Shown here one piece after another: positions 29,294-39,769 of a DNA stretch of 64,000 nt (the first letter of the stretch is position 1; each line of letters starts with the position of its first letter). The position numbers and the translations under genes were made by a program. A model generated the notes under the pieces. The model was not told the origin of the DNA. It made no database searches and saw only the letters and a list, made by a program, of their open reading frames with translations. Origin of the DNA: Unio delphinus (Eukaryota; Mollusca; Bivalvia; Unionida; Unionidae); the NCBI GenBank assembly GCA_029339505.1, contig JAQISU010000167.1, forward strand, positions 2,744,501-2,808,500. Direction: 5' to 3'.

Positions 29294-29329
29294 GGCCCTT
29301 TTCAGGGCCACTCATAAGTCTAGAAAAGA
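29294..29329 (+). terminator. Histone-mRNA-type 3' stem-loop plus downstream element
   Basis: The stem-loop at 29294-29309 is GGCCCT/AGGGCC with loop TTTC, preceded by AAA and followed by ACTCA; this matches the metazoan histone consensus. AGAAAAGA at 29322-29329 is in the right place for the U7-binding element. Relative to 17866, the outermost pair and the loop changed while pairing and the UYUN rule were kept. Confidence 0.65.
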
Positions 29330-29354
29330 TATTAGCTTTCATTGCCACCCTTTT

Positions 29355-29645
29355 TTTCCCTTGTCCCTATATAGACCCACCCTGTTCCATTTCCCTTGAC
29401 GCTATACAGGCCCACTATGTTAAATTCCCCTTGACGCTATATAGACCCACTATGTTCCATTTCCCTTGACGCTATATAGGTCTCCCATGTTCAATTTCCC
29501 TTGTCGCTATAGTACCCCAAGCTGTTTTGTCGCTATAGTGCCCCAAGCTGTTTTTGACTGGATTTTCCCTTGTCGCTATAAATCTTGTCGCTATATTCGC
29601 CCAAGCCCTTTTTGACTGGATTTTCCATTGTCGCCACGGTGCCCC
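29355..29645 (+). repeat. Imperfect tandem repeat of about 42 bp
   Basis: Several diverged copies of a unit with core cccttgacgctatatagacc or cttgtcgctatagtgcccca. It directly follows the end of the array; no gene. Confidence 0.7.
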
Positions 29646-29656
29646 ACATTACTACT

Positions 29657-29919
29657 CACAATAATGTTTAAAATGGACAGTCACTAGTTAATAATTTATT
29701 TATGTCATTTACATATTTCACAATAATATGTTTAAAATGGACAGTCACTAGGTAATAATTTATTTATGGCATTTACATATTTCACAATAATATGTTTAAA
29801 ACGGACAGTCACTAGGTAATAATTTAGTTATGGCATTTACATATTGCACAATAATATGTTTAAAATGGACAGTCACTAGCTAATAATTTAGTTATGGCAT
29901 TGACATATTTCACAGTAAT
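29657..29919 (+). repeat. 64-bp tandem repeat, four copies
   Basis: Units start at 29657, 29719, 29783 and 29847; core cacaataatatgtttaaaa and ggacagtcacta. Copies differ by single bases. Confidence 0.85.
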
Positions 29920-31236
29920 GATACGCTATTGAATTATATTTTTCAGTTGACATATCGTGCCTACTTGCCATTTTAATGACTATTTTAATGGTAGGAACGG
30001 CTTTAAAGAGCGTTTTTTCAACAACAAAAAAATATTTGGAGGAAGCTATTAAAGGTCTTAAAGCGACTGCTACTATCCCTGTAATGCTATATTTCACAGT
30101 TAAGAAGGTTACTCCGTATTGTTGTATAATGCCTGCAAGCAGTTTGTTGGAATTTAGCCATGAAAAGACTACTTGTAAAAGTAGGAATGGTCTTTAAGGG
30201 AGTAGTATGATAATAGTAGACTCAAATTTTCATTATTGACCAAGAGATTAAAGCCTTCTCCTCCCCCTCCCCCCATGACACATACACGTGCGCCCGTGAA
30301 TGAGGAAAGTCGTGTGTGGTAAAAGACTTAAACCTTAATCAGTAATCAATAAAACCACTGCTATTATACTTCTTCATCATTCAATAGCGAAATCATACGA
30401 GTAATGAGGATTGAACTTACTATAAATGCAATGGCACTCGATTTCCCTGTCTGTAAATTAGAGTCGTTAATGCCCTTACTTTGTATCTGTGCTCGGAGCC
30501 GCCAATTTTTTTTTATTTCCACCAATGCGATGTTGGAATCACCATTGCTTGTCATTTTAGTCTCAGTAGCCATCGAGTACATCTTAATAATTGTGAGCTC
30601 TCCCGTTTTAACGCGTTTCGCAATAACATGATTACGGATATAACGCTGTAACGCTATTTACATAAAAATCAAAATTCTACAGAGTATTATGTTAAAAGAA
30701 TTCTGCATATATAAGCTGAGAGATTTACATTAAAAAATTATTTACGTCACTTTTGGGATTTGCCGGGGGAAAAAACTATTTTGACATTACTAGAACGTGA
30801 TTTTACAGTCATAGTTTACCTCGATATGGCCAGATTCCTAACAGGTTATTGAACACACGAAATTACACATAAGACATAATTAACAAAGCTCCTCAACAGC
30901 TACTATATTTGGCTAAAGTACACATGATTGTATAAATTGCCTTTAGCACTAAAGTGATCTTAATATCTCAGTGACGTGATCTCTTCAAATAGTTCACTGC
31001 TGACAGATATTGTTTATTGACACCTGGAAGGCGACAATCACATAAAAGATTAATGGCCTTTTGAACTTGTTGCAGCTTTTTATAATCGATTGCAGTGAAG
31101 CCCCGAAGAAATGGGGATTTCTTTGCATAATGTAACTATAGTAGAAATAAAGTCTATTAAATCAATTAATTGTCACTTTAAAACTAAATAAAATTAAAAA
31201 TGAGTTTATCGATGTCAATATATACAAGTGAATTAA
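29920..31236. other. AT-rich region without recognisable gene
   Basis: Only short ORFs without family resemblance or coding character. A C-rich patch (ctcctccccctcccccc) lies near 30262. I see no conserved element. Confidence 0.5.
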
Positions 31237-31715
31237 GATATTTATTCTTTCAATGAATACGCCAAGGAAAGAGAAAACCTAATTTGTCAATATGATTATG
31301 GTTCCAAGAGATTCATTGAGGATAATGTAAGAAATACTGAGATTGTGCTGCTGTGGCATTTTAACTCGTTTGAGGATGATACACATACAAATAGAAAAAT
31401 GTCACTCATAAACATGTACCGTACATCCCAGCTAAAAGGGAATAAAATACACGATTTCATTGAAAACCTACACAAATATCTGAAAAATTATTTTATAGGT
31501 AATCTAATTATCGGAGGAGATTTTTATTGGTTGGAGAGAATATCGATAGAACCGGAGAGCTAACGCCAAACGATAGACTTTTAAAACATGATATGGATAA
31601 TTTAATATCTAAGCATAGAATAAGTAGATATCGGAAGCTAAATCGTTTAAGGAAAGGATATGCATATGAATGTAAGGATAAAGCTAGTAGACTCGATACA
31701 TTCTATGTCACAAAC
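31237..31715 (+). pseudogene. LINE apurinic-type endonuclease remnant, 5' half
   Basis: Two overlapping frames form one degraded endonuclease domain. The first carries the signature LIIGGDFYW (usually GGDFN) and ends at 31563; the second continues with DRTGELTPNDR, ..LRKGYAYE.. and ASRLDTFYVTN. A one-base shift near 31545 separates them. The frame runs to 31715, where the outer Polinton begins, and resumes in phase at 62808. The domain normally nicks target DNA for LINE retrotransposition. Confidence 0.7.
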
Positions 31716-31919
31716 AGCAGCAGAGGGGACGAATCCGACAACTTTTTATAGGGATCTGTTTGGCAAACTGAGGCTTCCTCGTAAAGTGAATCGGACAGGT
31801 GTCGATTCTGCAAACTAACGCTTCCTCGAAATCGTAAAAAAAGGCATGCTTGAGATGCCATGGTTGTTGTCGCCGCCCCCTCTGCTGCTATGGGTTAACC
31901 GAATATTTTATCAAGTCCG
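31716..31919. repeat. Left TIR of the outer Polinton
   Basis: Matches the reverse complement of 62598-62802 with scattered differences. It starts with AGCAGCAGAGGGG and holds an inverted copy of that terminus (CCCCCTCTGCTGCT) ending near 31891, so the TIR is itself bounded by inverted ends. The ATPase stop lies inside it. Confidence 0.85.
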
Positions 31920-32557
31920 ACACGATATCGCGTCCGAGGGTCTGATAAATTTATCGTCACGAATCCATGTTGGACTGACTGAGAGCGACTAAAGAAATTT
32001 CTAAATTGATTATAATTCATATCACCGCAGCACCAAGTTTGCCAAATATTTCGTAGCGTATGAGTATCAACTCCGTTAAACATACATAACAAATTGCAGT
32101 TATCACTGATCACCTTCGGAATTTGTGTGTATCGTTGAGTAACATATATCACGTCGGTGTTTTTATGCCTACCTCTGGAAAATATCCTAGCAGGATTTTT
32201 TTGATTGTCTAACATGATATCATCGTATACGACTAAATTTTTAATACCTCCATCGATATCATCAATACTCGGTGCTTCTTCGATATCAGTTATAAATTCA
32301 ATAATACCCTCGCCGGAATTTTCTATCGCGCTGTCGTTAAAATCTTTTAATACATTGTAACATCGCTGATCGCCTACACGAGGAGCTATCAAATACAACT
32401 TGTCCCATTTCATCCATCTCGTTATTAAATTAAGTAACAGTTGTGTCTTGCCATTTCCAGATGGTCCGATTATAATCATTCTAATTGAATTCGGCAACAT
32501 CGCATGATGTTTGATAGGTTCCCGTCGACGGGTAGCTGAATAATCAATTACATTCAT
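31895..32557 (-). CDS. Packaging ATPase (outer Polinton)
   Basis: 220 residues, apparently intact. Walker A is GPSGNGKT at 31-38; Walker B is NLVVYDDIM about 107-114; the sensor-like VIYVTQRYTQIP and a C-terminal FVTINL strand follow. This is the FtsK/HerA-type motor that packages DNA into the capsid. The start codon is 17 bp from that of the divergent zinc-ribbon gene, so the TATATATA between them probably serves both. The C-terminal codons lie in the TIR. It is close to the inner copy at 38549. Confidence 0.88.
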   Translation of the reverse strand: MNVIDYSATRRREPIKHHAMLPNSIRMIIIGPSGNGKTQLLLNLITRWMKWDKLYLIAPRVGDQRCYNVLKDFNDSAIENSGEGIIEFITDIEEAPSIDDIDGGIKNLVVYDDIMLDNQKNPARIFSRGRHKNTDVIYVTQRYTQIPKVISDNCNLLCMFNGVDTHTLRNIWQTWCCGDMNYNQFRNFFSRSQSVQHGFVTINLSDPRTRYRVGLDKIFG

Positions 32558-32574
32558 GTTAATATATATAAATT

Positions 32575-32748
32575 ATGGATCTATATTGTGTGAAGTGTAA
32601 GGCGCGTACTGGCACAAACGACTTGACGACGATTGAAACTAAAAATAACCGATCAGCACTTTCTTGTAAATGTGTACAATGCAGTACAAAGAAATTTAGA
32701 TTTGTTTCTCTCGATAAATCAAAGAAATTAAAAAAAACGAGGAGGTGA
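32575..32748 (+). CDS. Zinc-ribbon-like small protein (DUF5679-like), 57 aa
   Basis: It starts MDLYCVKCK and has a second pair in CKCVQC, then TKKFRFVSL; two CxxC pairs make a zinc ribbon. Such domains are common in Polintons and giant viruses, often fused to a PLA2 domain. Here the frame ends at TGA 32746 after two AGG codons. The PLA2 frame starts at once in the +1 phase; the same arrangement is present in the inner element. Confidence 0.6.
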   Translation: MDLYCVKCKARTGTNDLTTIETKNNRSALSCKCVQCSTKKFRFVSLDKSKKLKKTRR

Positions 32749-33097
32749 TATTGCAGCCGAGTTAACTAAACTTCCAGGGACACCGTGGGCGAAGTATCCA
32801 GGAGAAAAACACCTTCCAGGATATAGTTACTGTGGACCCGGGACTAGACTCGATATCAGACTCGATGATCAAAACCATCCTCGACCGGGTGAATATCCGA
32901 TAAACGCCATTGATAAGGCGTGTCATGCTCATGATGTCGCTTATAAACGCAGTAATCTGCAAAACAGACATCTCGCAGATGTAAAATTAATTCATGCGTT
33001 GAATTCTATCACTGATAAATCTTTCAAAGAAAAATTGGCTTCATGGTTAGTAAAATCAGCTATGAAAAGTAAATTGATGTTATGTGCCGGTAATTAA
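32741..33097 (+). CDS. Phospholipase A2-like domain frame (parvovirus VP1u type)
   Basis: An open frame of 118 codons without an ATG at its start. It contains the calcium loop YSYCGPG and the catalytic helix motif DKACHAHDVAY with the His-Asp pair, then a helical tail. In parvoviruses and many Polintons this enzyme breaches endosomal membranes. It needs either a +1 frameshift at the end of the zinc-ribbon frame or another start. The frame itself is free of stops in this copy. It ends 7 bp before the integrase ATG. Confidence 0.65.
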   Translation, partial: GGDIAAELTKLPGTPWAKYPGEKHLPGYSYCGPGTRLDIRLDDQNHPRPGEYPINAIDKACHAHDVAYKRSNLQNRHLADVKLIHALNSITDKSFKEKLASWLVKSAMKSKLMLCAGN

Positions 33098-33104
33098 TAA
33101 CAAC

Positions 33105-33987
33105 ATGGAATCTATTCACTATTCTCCAAGCGGATACTGGCGGGGTAAAGCAGCAATTGGTAAACTCGCTAGCGCCGCGAAGGTAAAATATACCACTGCT
33201 GCTAATTGGTTATCCAAACAGGCGATATGGCAAATTTATCTACCGCCGCCTAAACAAATTAACTACTCGCATTTTGATGTGACCGTTCCCAATGAAGTTC
33301 ATCAAGCTGATATATTATTTCTGCCGCATGATGGTGGTTACAAATACGAGCTAACCATAGTTGATGTTGCGAGTCGATACAAACAAGCAGAACCGTTAAA
33401 AACAAAATCATCAACTGATGTGGCTTCTGCGTTTGAAAGGATTTATCGAAGAGGTCCTCTGCGCTGGCCAAATCTATTACAAGTTGATCCTGGCAAGGAA
33501 TTTCAAGGTGTGGTTCTATCAACGTTGAAGAATCATAACACCGCGTTACGACGAGGACATACTGCACTACATCGCGATCAGGCAATTGTTGAACGATTTA
33601 ATTGCACCCGTGAATGGGTCAAGAGATTACCAGCTGTGATTACTGCGCTGAATAACGAGATTACTCGAACAATCAACATCAAATCTAACAACGCCATTAA
33701 AAAGAAGTATATACTTGTACAACCGAAAAAAAGTTTTCAAAAGAACCATTTATTGGTAATGTCACTGTGAGGTATTTATATGAACCAGGAGAGCTCGAAG
33801 GTGGCAAAAAAGGGCTACTGATCCTATTTGGAGTGTCACCGTGCATAAAATATCCAGTATAATACGATCAACGGGTAGACCAGCAATCTATAGATTGGAT
33901 TCAACTGCCCCTCAGCGAGGATTTACTCGACAACAACTACAAGTGATACCCGAGGATACTCAATTACCACCGCGTGGTCTTAACTAG
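33105..33987 (+). pseudogene. Integrase, degraded (outer Polinton)
   Basis: It matches the intact inner integrase at 39770. The catalytic D (HQADILF), second D (QVDPGKEF) and E (AIVERF) remain. About 20 codons after the catalytic glutamate are deleted (FNCTREW junction at about 33605), and a frameshift near 33715 ends the first frame at 33770. The remaining sequence can be followed to TAG 33985-33987. The product would be inactive. Confidence 0.75.
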
Positions 33988-35184
33988 CACCTCTTCGCCT
34001 ATTGCATTCAAGACAGGTCAGCATCACATTATTTCTAGTATGACCTACGCTGCTATCTTTTCTGCATACGGTAAATTGTCGAGGATCCGACCAGCACCAG
34101 CGCATTATACAATTTCAACTCGCGCAGTGATTATTCTGTTGTTGCTTCAGCGCGATTATTAATTCAGCATCAATATCAAATTCTTCGTACTCTGGACACT
34201 GCGAGATAAACTAATTTCGACCACTCGATGTGATTATCCACTATCCAAACAATTGTATCGGATATAGTCAATCCCTGTGAAGAATGTATTGTTGCTGCAT
34301 ATCCTAGCGTCCATGGGGATTTATCAGCATGCAATGCATCTTCGACGACGCTGATATCAACCAGCACAATATCATTTAGCACTAAATTCTGCTTCTCTGT
34401 CAAGCCTGGAATATCAACTTCAATATTCTGCTTTCGTGTATCCAAAGGCCTATAACACAACGGTACTGGAAGCGTTGCAAATTTGTCTTTATGCGTTTCA
34501 AATAACTTCATCTGAAGTGTGTCTCTGACTATCTTTCTACTTGCGATTATCAAATCGTTTGGTCTCCACGCTTCCCAGAAATCTTTCATGGTAGTTTCCG
34601 AAATTATTTCACGCGCTATCTCGCATTGGATTCTATCAGGTTGTAATCTGATTAGTTTTTTGAACTCGCGTAATTGTTCATCAAGTGCTCTATGATCGGT
34701 GTTAATTTTTTCATAATAGCATTACAAAATTCTTTAGCCAATCATGTGGGGATAAACCGACAAATGATGGTGGTTGGCCGTGATCGCCGCACATGACGAC
34801 GTTTGTGTTCGCGTGCAATAACCACTCGAGAAATTTTTGTAATATATCTAATGACACCGTGCATATCTCATCCCAAATTATGACGCCGGGGATAGATTTC
34901 TCACCCATTCGATCAGGAGTCCATTCGTCGCCTTTCCATCGAAAGAAACTGTGATAAATACAAGCATTTACCCCTCGTTGTTTCATCTCTCTGGCAAGTC
35001 TGTGTGTTGGTGTTAACACAATCATGTTTGTGAAATCCGTAGGATTTTTCCCACGAAATAATTCAATCGCGCGGGTCGTCTTTCCTGACCCGCCACAACC
35101 GTTTAAATAAACTGTTTTATATCTACATACAGGATCAGATATCTGCGGTGCATTAGATAGTTCTGATATTTTATCGCCGCTCAA
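33980..35184 (-). pseudogene. SF1 helicase and HNH part of the polymerase fusion, broken
   Basis: Two frames are readable. 34711-35184 has Walker A (NGCGGSGKTTRAIEL), Walker B-like (GVIIWDEIC) and VVMCGDHGQPP. 34176-34589 has the late helicase motifs (TIHSSQGLTI, LVYLAVSRVRR). Between them a stop and a frameshift near 34690 interrupt. Beyond 34176 only a corrupted HNH zinc remnant is left (CLECN-like at about 34000). The order polymerase, helicase, HNH is the same as in the inner element. Pif1-like helicases aid replication. Confidence 0.7.
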
Positions 35185-35217
35185 ATATTTATCCTCAATC
35201 GTAACATCTGCTGATTT

Positions 35218-37320
35218 TTAATAATCACAAGGTATTTCCCGCTTAATTCTCCATGATCCCCAATTCTCATCGAAATTAATGAATTCAGCTACTGCGTTTC
35301 TGTGTTTCATGTCTATGTGAAATGAATCAGTGGCGACTCTATCTGCGGTATCAGGAAATCTATTTATCATCGAAAATAAATTGATAGAAGCATAAGCCAG
35401 CATAGATGCCCTCAAATGTGTATACTAAAGACTTTATCCATCACTGTAAGTAACAATTGTACCTAATTTGGTTCCATCGGACAAGAAAGCGTCTTTACGA
35501 TCGACATATATGCCCTTAGATGCTGCATCCGCGATTATAAAATCGTATTCGACGTTATCTATAATCAACCGTGAAGAATATCGTCCATTGTCGTATTTAC
35601 CACCTTGAGTGAATTTACCAATTATTCTTCTACCAAGATCTTTTGCGTCTTTGTTTCTGATTTCATATAACAGTTTGGACCGATTCATGATATATTTTTC
35701 GTCGAGATCCGGGAATTGTCGTTGTTCGCTGATTATACTATCTAGATCAGGTTGTGGTGGTAACCAGACTTCTCTGCTCGATATGATATAATTGCTTCAC
35801 TGACAATCAGCGATATCAGCATGTTACAATCAATCATATACCGTAACAGCACTATTGGCATCCAATGTTTCGCAGACATATGTCTACCAATCCAAACACA
35901 ACAGCACGGATGAAGTACTTTAGCTAATTCAAATGATACCACACGAGCGAATCCAGTTAAATCAAAATGTGGCAGTGGTCCATTAATCGCAACGCGGGTC
36001 ATCTCGTGTGTGGGATGTCCAAATCGCTTGAAATATTCAGCGCATTCTCCGGTCCCGAGAAAACTCCAGGGATAACACGCGACTATATCAACCGAAATAA
36101 TATTTTTGGGGTCGTATTTTGTATTCCATAATCCGCCGTGGTTGTATTCGATGCAGCTTGATTTGATGTCTGTGAGAAATTCAGCTCGTGTTGGTTTCCA
36201 GGAGTTTCTCTTTCTCGCAAAATGAGTCGCAACCGACTGAATTGTAAAGCAATTTGTTAGTAATTGTTCATCGTCGAAACTCTTCGAGAAACTACTAGCT
36301 AGTTTTTTCATCTTGTCATGGAGTGCTTCGGTACGGTATAATTCTCCATTGGGTCTTACAAACCGATCGAATCCACCCTCGGGGTTTTCAGCACTGTGAA
36401 GTACCCACACTGACACCGGATCGTTTTTACTCAACTGGTAAATAGCATCGAACAATTTTTTCTCAGAGAATTCTTTAGCGGAAAATTCTTCGGGTATATA
36501 CTTTATTGTTCTATTTCGCGGGAATATTGTTACCGCAGGTGTCCACGCGTGTTCGTTATGATCAATTATTTTGATTGGAACTCCATTTGGTTTATATCTT
36601 GATTCGTGTAATATCTCGCCGGTTATCGTCGCTACGGTTATTGGGAATCTTAATGATGTTTCTAATTTGGCTATATACTGAATTGATGCTCAGTTCTTGT
36701 TAACTGTTAATTCCCATTCATTTATTTTTTTTGCGTCTTAAATCAGTCAATTTGTTTCCCCGGGATGCATTTGTGAAGTGTTCTAATATTCGTTCTGCTA
36801 CATAATTCACCCTTGACGATGTCATCAATGACAGTTTCATGGGTTTTAGTTTTTCAACACTTGGTTTATCATTTAACGGATATATCCCATAAACAACTGC
36901 TGTTACAGGATAAGATCTTTCGTAGTACGGTCTGTCAATTCCAGTGAGAATTCCTGGTTTTGAATCTTGACTCACAACGACGCTTCTTTTATCCTTCAAG
37001 ATTTGTTCAAATTTATCCCTGATAATCCAATCTCCAGTGTCTGAACGAATAATGAATTTCACTCTAAAAAAATACCTTTTCCGCGTAAGATGTGAGATTA
37101 TCACCGCTGCGCGTTCGTCGTTCATAGTAGCATCAACACTACCATGAATTCGAAATGTTGACCAACAATGAGATGCTCCATCACGCTTGAATTCATTAAA
37201 ACAATCGCTAATTTTATTTATCATTGTTCTATCACTTATTAGACTCTTTGGTTTATCAGAGACTCTATCGAGATTGAATTTAGTATTTTTCCAAGGCGTA
37301 ATTCTCTCGAACTGCTTCAT
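35218..37320 (-). pseudogene. DNA polymerase B part of the polymerase fusion, broken
   Basis: Frames from 5' to 3': 36718-37320 (N-terminus starting MKQFERITPW), 35742-36455 with motif A (ISVDIVACYPWSF), 35434-35688 with motif B (RRIIGKFTQGGKYD), and 35218-35415 with motif C (RVATDSFHI). Several frameshifts and a damaged stretch around 36456-36717 separate them. Motif C reads ATDS, as in the inner copy, rather than DTDS. It should be a protein-primed replicative polymerase. Confidence 0.75.
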
Positions 37321-37362
37321 CTTTTAATTAAAACAAGTATTTAAATAGAGAATTTATATATA
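37321..37362. promoter_or_regulatory. Divergent promoter between polymerase and Cys-rich gene
   Basis: A 42-bp gap containing ttaattaaaacaagtattta and tttatatata. The same gap in the inner element (44412-44450) differs by only a few bases, although flanking genes have diverged more. TATA-like boxes face both genes. Confidence 0.55.
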
Positions 37363-37572
37363 ATGAATAATTGCAAATGGCTCATGATTGGACCAGTAAC
37401 CCCGTGTAACAGATCATGCAAAAGGGAGTTCTGTGGGTATCATATGCAAAGTGTCCGTGGAGGGAGTTATGGCCCGCTACCCTGCTTACGATGTGGGGTA
37501 GGGGTGAGAGGAATATCACAATTATGTCTTGGTTGTGGTGGTAAGAGATACAGAGAGTTGAAGCGTTATTAA
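37363..37572 (+). CDS. Cys-rich zinc-finger-like small protein, 69 aa
   Basis: Cysteines and histidine are arranged as CKWLMIGPVTPC, C..EFCGYH, CLRCG and CLGCGGKRY, pointing to two or three zinc sites. The inner copy at 44451 runs about 30 codons longer, so this one stops early at TAA. Function unknown; its position is always divergent from the polymerase. Confidence 0.6.
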   Translation: MNNCKWLMIGPVTPCNRSCKREFCGYHMQSVRGGSYGPLPCLRCGVGVRGISQLCLGCGGKRYRELKRY

Positions 37573-38348
37573 GATAAGAAAATCAAAAACTCCATTAAGA
37601 ATTCCATCAATGACTCTACTTCTGACTCCGTCAAGGACAAGGTCATTATAACACCTCAAGGCCAACAATATGAGATCAAAAAACAGGTTAATGCAAAAAT
37701 TAGAAATATACGGGCATTAATAAATGAACAAAAACCGCTAGATAACGACCATACATGAATTTCCTTGTTGTCCTCACCGTTAGTTGTATGACATCTATAA
37801 CGCGTAGTAAAATTCTCGCTATAAATACACCACTGCAGATGTTGCATTCCGCTATAAGCTTGTAACTACAGAGTAAAATTTGTATTATAAATAACCATGG
37901 ACTGCAATACAATGGAAAGGAGCACAACTGTATAATCAATACCAGCTTGCAACACGGGAGTAAATTACCATGATGAAAAACCTTTCAGCGAGTGTTTTTT
38001 TTATGTTATTTTTCATTACCTATCTGAGTCTGGTTTAACGTGAAAATCATTTTATGATGACAAAATCACAACATGAAATCTATTCGGGATTCAAATTGAA
38101 ATTGCTTTACTATTTCAATAATGGTAAACGAAGCATTCCGCAAAAGCTTGTAACTGCAAGGTAAAATTTGTACTATAAATAACCATGAACTGCAATACAA
38201 TGGAAAGGCATGTACGCTCAATCAATACCGGCTTGCAACACGGGAGTAAATTGACACGATAAAAAAACATTTCAGCGAGTAGTTTTGTTTTGGTTATTTT
38301 TCATTCACATTTATCGGGTTAAATAGTCAATTCGTTTTAAATGAATCA
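37573..38348. other. Intermodule region of the outer Polinton with direct repeats
   Basis: No intact gene. A segment at about 37848-38020 (agcttgtaactacagagtaa, cttgcaacacgggagtaaatt) is repeated at about 38138-38310. A segment at about 38056-38135 (cgggattcaaat, atggtaaacgaagcatt) matches 55300-55383 on the other side of the inner element, so it is a partial copy of the start of the gene at 55367. Confidence 0.6.
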
Positions 38349-38353
38349 ATTAG

Positions 38354-38588
38354 AGCAGCAGAGAGGGTTAACCCTACAACCTTTTCCGACAAAAAAATTG
38401 ATTGAGCCCTCAAAACGAAAAATAGAGCCTTCCTTCGAAATCTCATATTTTAACCAAAAAAAAGAATGTCTCAATTTGGTAAACGGAGACTTTGCGATTT
38501 TTCAATCAATTTTGGTCGCAACGTTGTTGTCGTTCACCCCCTCTGCTGCTATAGGTTAACAAAAATAATAAATGATTTTAACCGAATA
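38354..38588. repeat. Left TIR of the inner Polinton
   Basis: Matches the reverse complement of 55021-55257 with few differences. An inverted copy of the terminus (CCCCCTCTGCTGCT) ends near 38553, mirroring the layout of the outer TIR. Confidence 0.88.
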
Positions 38589-39220
38589 CGATATCGTGTC
38601 TTAGGATCATGTAAATTTATTGTTACAAATCCGTACGGGGTTGACTGAGCATTACTAAAGAAATTTCTAAATCGATTGAAGTCCATATCGGAACACCATG
38701 TCTGCCAAATATTTCGTAGCGTATGTGTATCAACGCCGTTGAATACAGCAAGAATATTACAGTTATCTCTGATCACTTTTGGAATCTGAGTGTATCGTTG
38801 AGTGACATATATCACATCAGTGTTTCTATGCCTGCCTCGGGAAAATATTCTAGCTGGGTTTGTTTGTTTATCTAACATCACATCGTCGTATACGACTAAA
38901 TTGTTAATACTTCCATCGAGGTCTTCTACTGATGGTGCCTCGTCAATATCAGTTATAAATTCAATAATACCCTCACCGGCAATCTCTGAAGCGTTTTCAT
39001 TAAAATCCTTTAACACTTCATAGTATCGTTGATCATCTACGCTAGGGGCAATTAAATACAACTTATCCCACGTCATCAATCTCATTATTAAATTGAGCAG
39101 CAATTGCGTCTTGCCGGATCCAGATGGCCCGATTATAATTGCGCGGATAGAGTTTGGTAGCGCTGCATGATGATTCACTGGTTCTCTTGTTTTAGTCGCT
39201 GAAAAATCAATTATATTCAT
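38549..39220 (-). CDS. Packaging ATPase (inner Polinton)
   Basis: Start set at the methionine of MNIIDFSAT, equivalent to the outer copy. Walker A is GPSGSGKT and Walker B NLVVYDDVM. Most of the protein aligns residue by residue with 31895-32557. The last residues differ (RLKSFIIFVNL) because a small deletion in the TIR removed the normal end and stop. The core is intact, so activity is plausible. Confidence 0.85.
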   Translation of the reverse strand: MNIIDFSATKTREPVNHHAALPNSIRAIIIGPSGSGKTQLLLNLIMRLMTWDKLYLIAPSVDDQRYYEVLKDFNENASEIAGEGIIEFITDIDEAPSVEDLDGSINNLVVYDDVMLDKQTNPARIFSRGRHRNTDVIYVTQRYTQIPKVIRDNCNILAVFNGVDTHTLRNIWQTWCSDMDFNRFRNFFSNAQSTPYGFVTINLHDPKTRYRIRLKSFIIFVNL

Positions 39221-39237
39221 ATCTCTATACATAAATT

Positions 39238-39413
39238 ATGGATCTATATTGTGTGAAGTGTAAACGCGTACTGGCACAGATGACTTGACGACGATTACAA
39301 CTAAAAATAACCGATCGGCGCTTTCTGGTAAATGCGTACAATGTAGTACAAAGAAATTTAGATTCGTTTCCCTTGGTAAACCCAAGGAACCTTTGAAAAA
39401 AACGAGGAGGTGA
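39238..39413 (+). pseudogene. Zinc-ribbon small protein remnant (inner)
   Basis: It starts MDLYCVKCK like the outer copy. One base is missing after the second cysteine pair's upstream region (near 39266), so the frame ends at 39288. The later codons remain recognisable up to the aggaggtga junction. Confidence 0.6.
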
Positions 39414-39762
39414 TATCGCAGCCAAATTGGCAAAGCTCCCTGGAACCCCATGGGCAAAGTACCCCGGTGAAAAGCACCTTCCAGGATATAGCTACTGTGG
39501 CCCCGGAACATGATTAGATATCAGACTTGATGATCAAAATCAACCTCGACGTGGTGAAGAACCAATAAACGCCATTGATAAGGCGTGTCATGCTCATGAT
39601 GTTGCATATAAAAGCAGCAACCTGCAACACAGGCATCTCGCGGATGTGAAATTAATTCATGCATTAAATGCTATTCCTGATAAATCTTTCAAAGAAAAGT
39701 TGGCTTCGTGGTTGGTAAAATCAGCTATGAAAGGCAAATTAATGATAGGCGCTGATAATTAA
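39406..39762 (+). pseudogene. PLA2-like frame, interrupted by TGA (inner)
   Basis: The same 118-codon frame as 32741-33097, with YSYCGPG and DKACHAHDVAY preserved. TGA at 39511-39513 sits directly after the calcium loop. The frame offset to the zinc-ribbon frame is the same +1 as in the outer copy. Confidence 0.65.
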
Positions 39763-39769
39763 TAACAAC

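Noticed and set aside
29657..29919. CRISPR-like regular repeats
   Set aside because: The 64-bp units are contiguous without unique spacers; it is a satellite in animal DNA.
30364..30631. Opposed ORFs of 72 and 75 aa near 30.5 kb
   Set aside because: They mirror each other, have no family resemblance, promoter or copy elsewhere.
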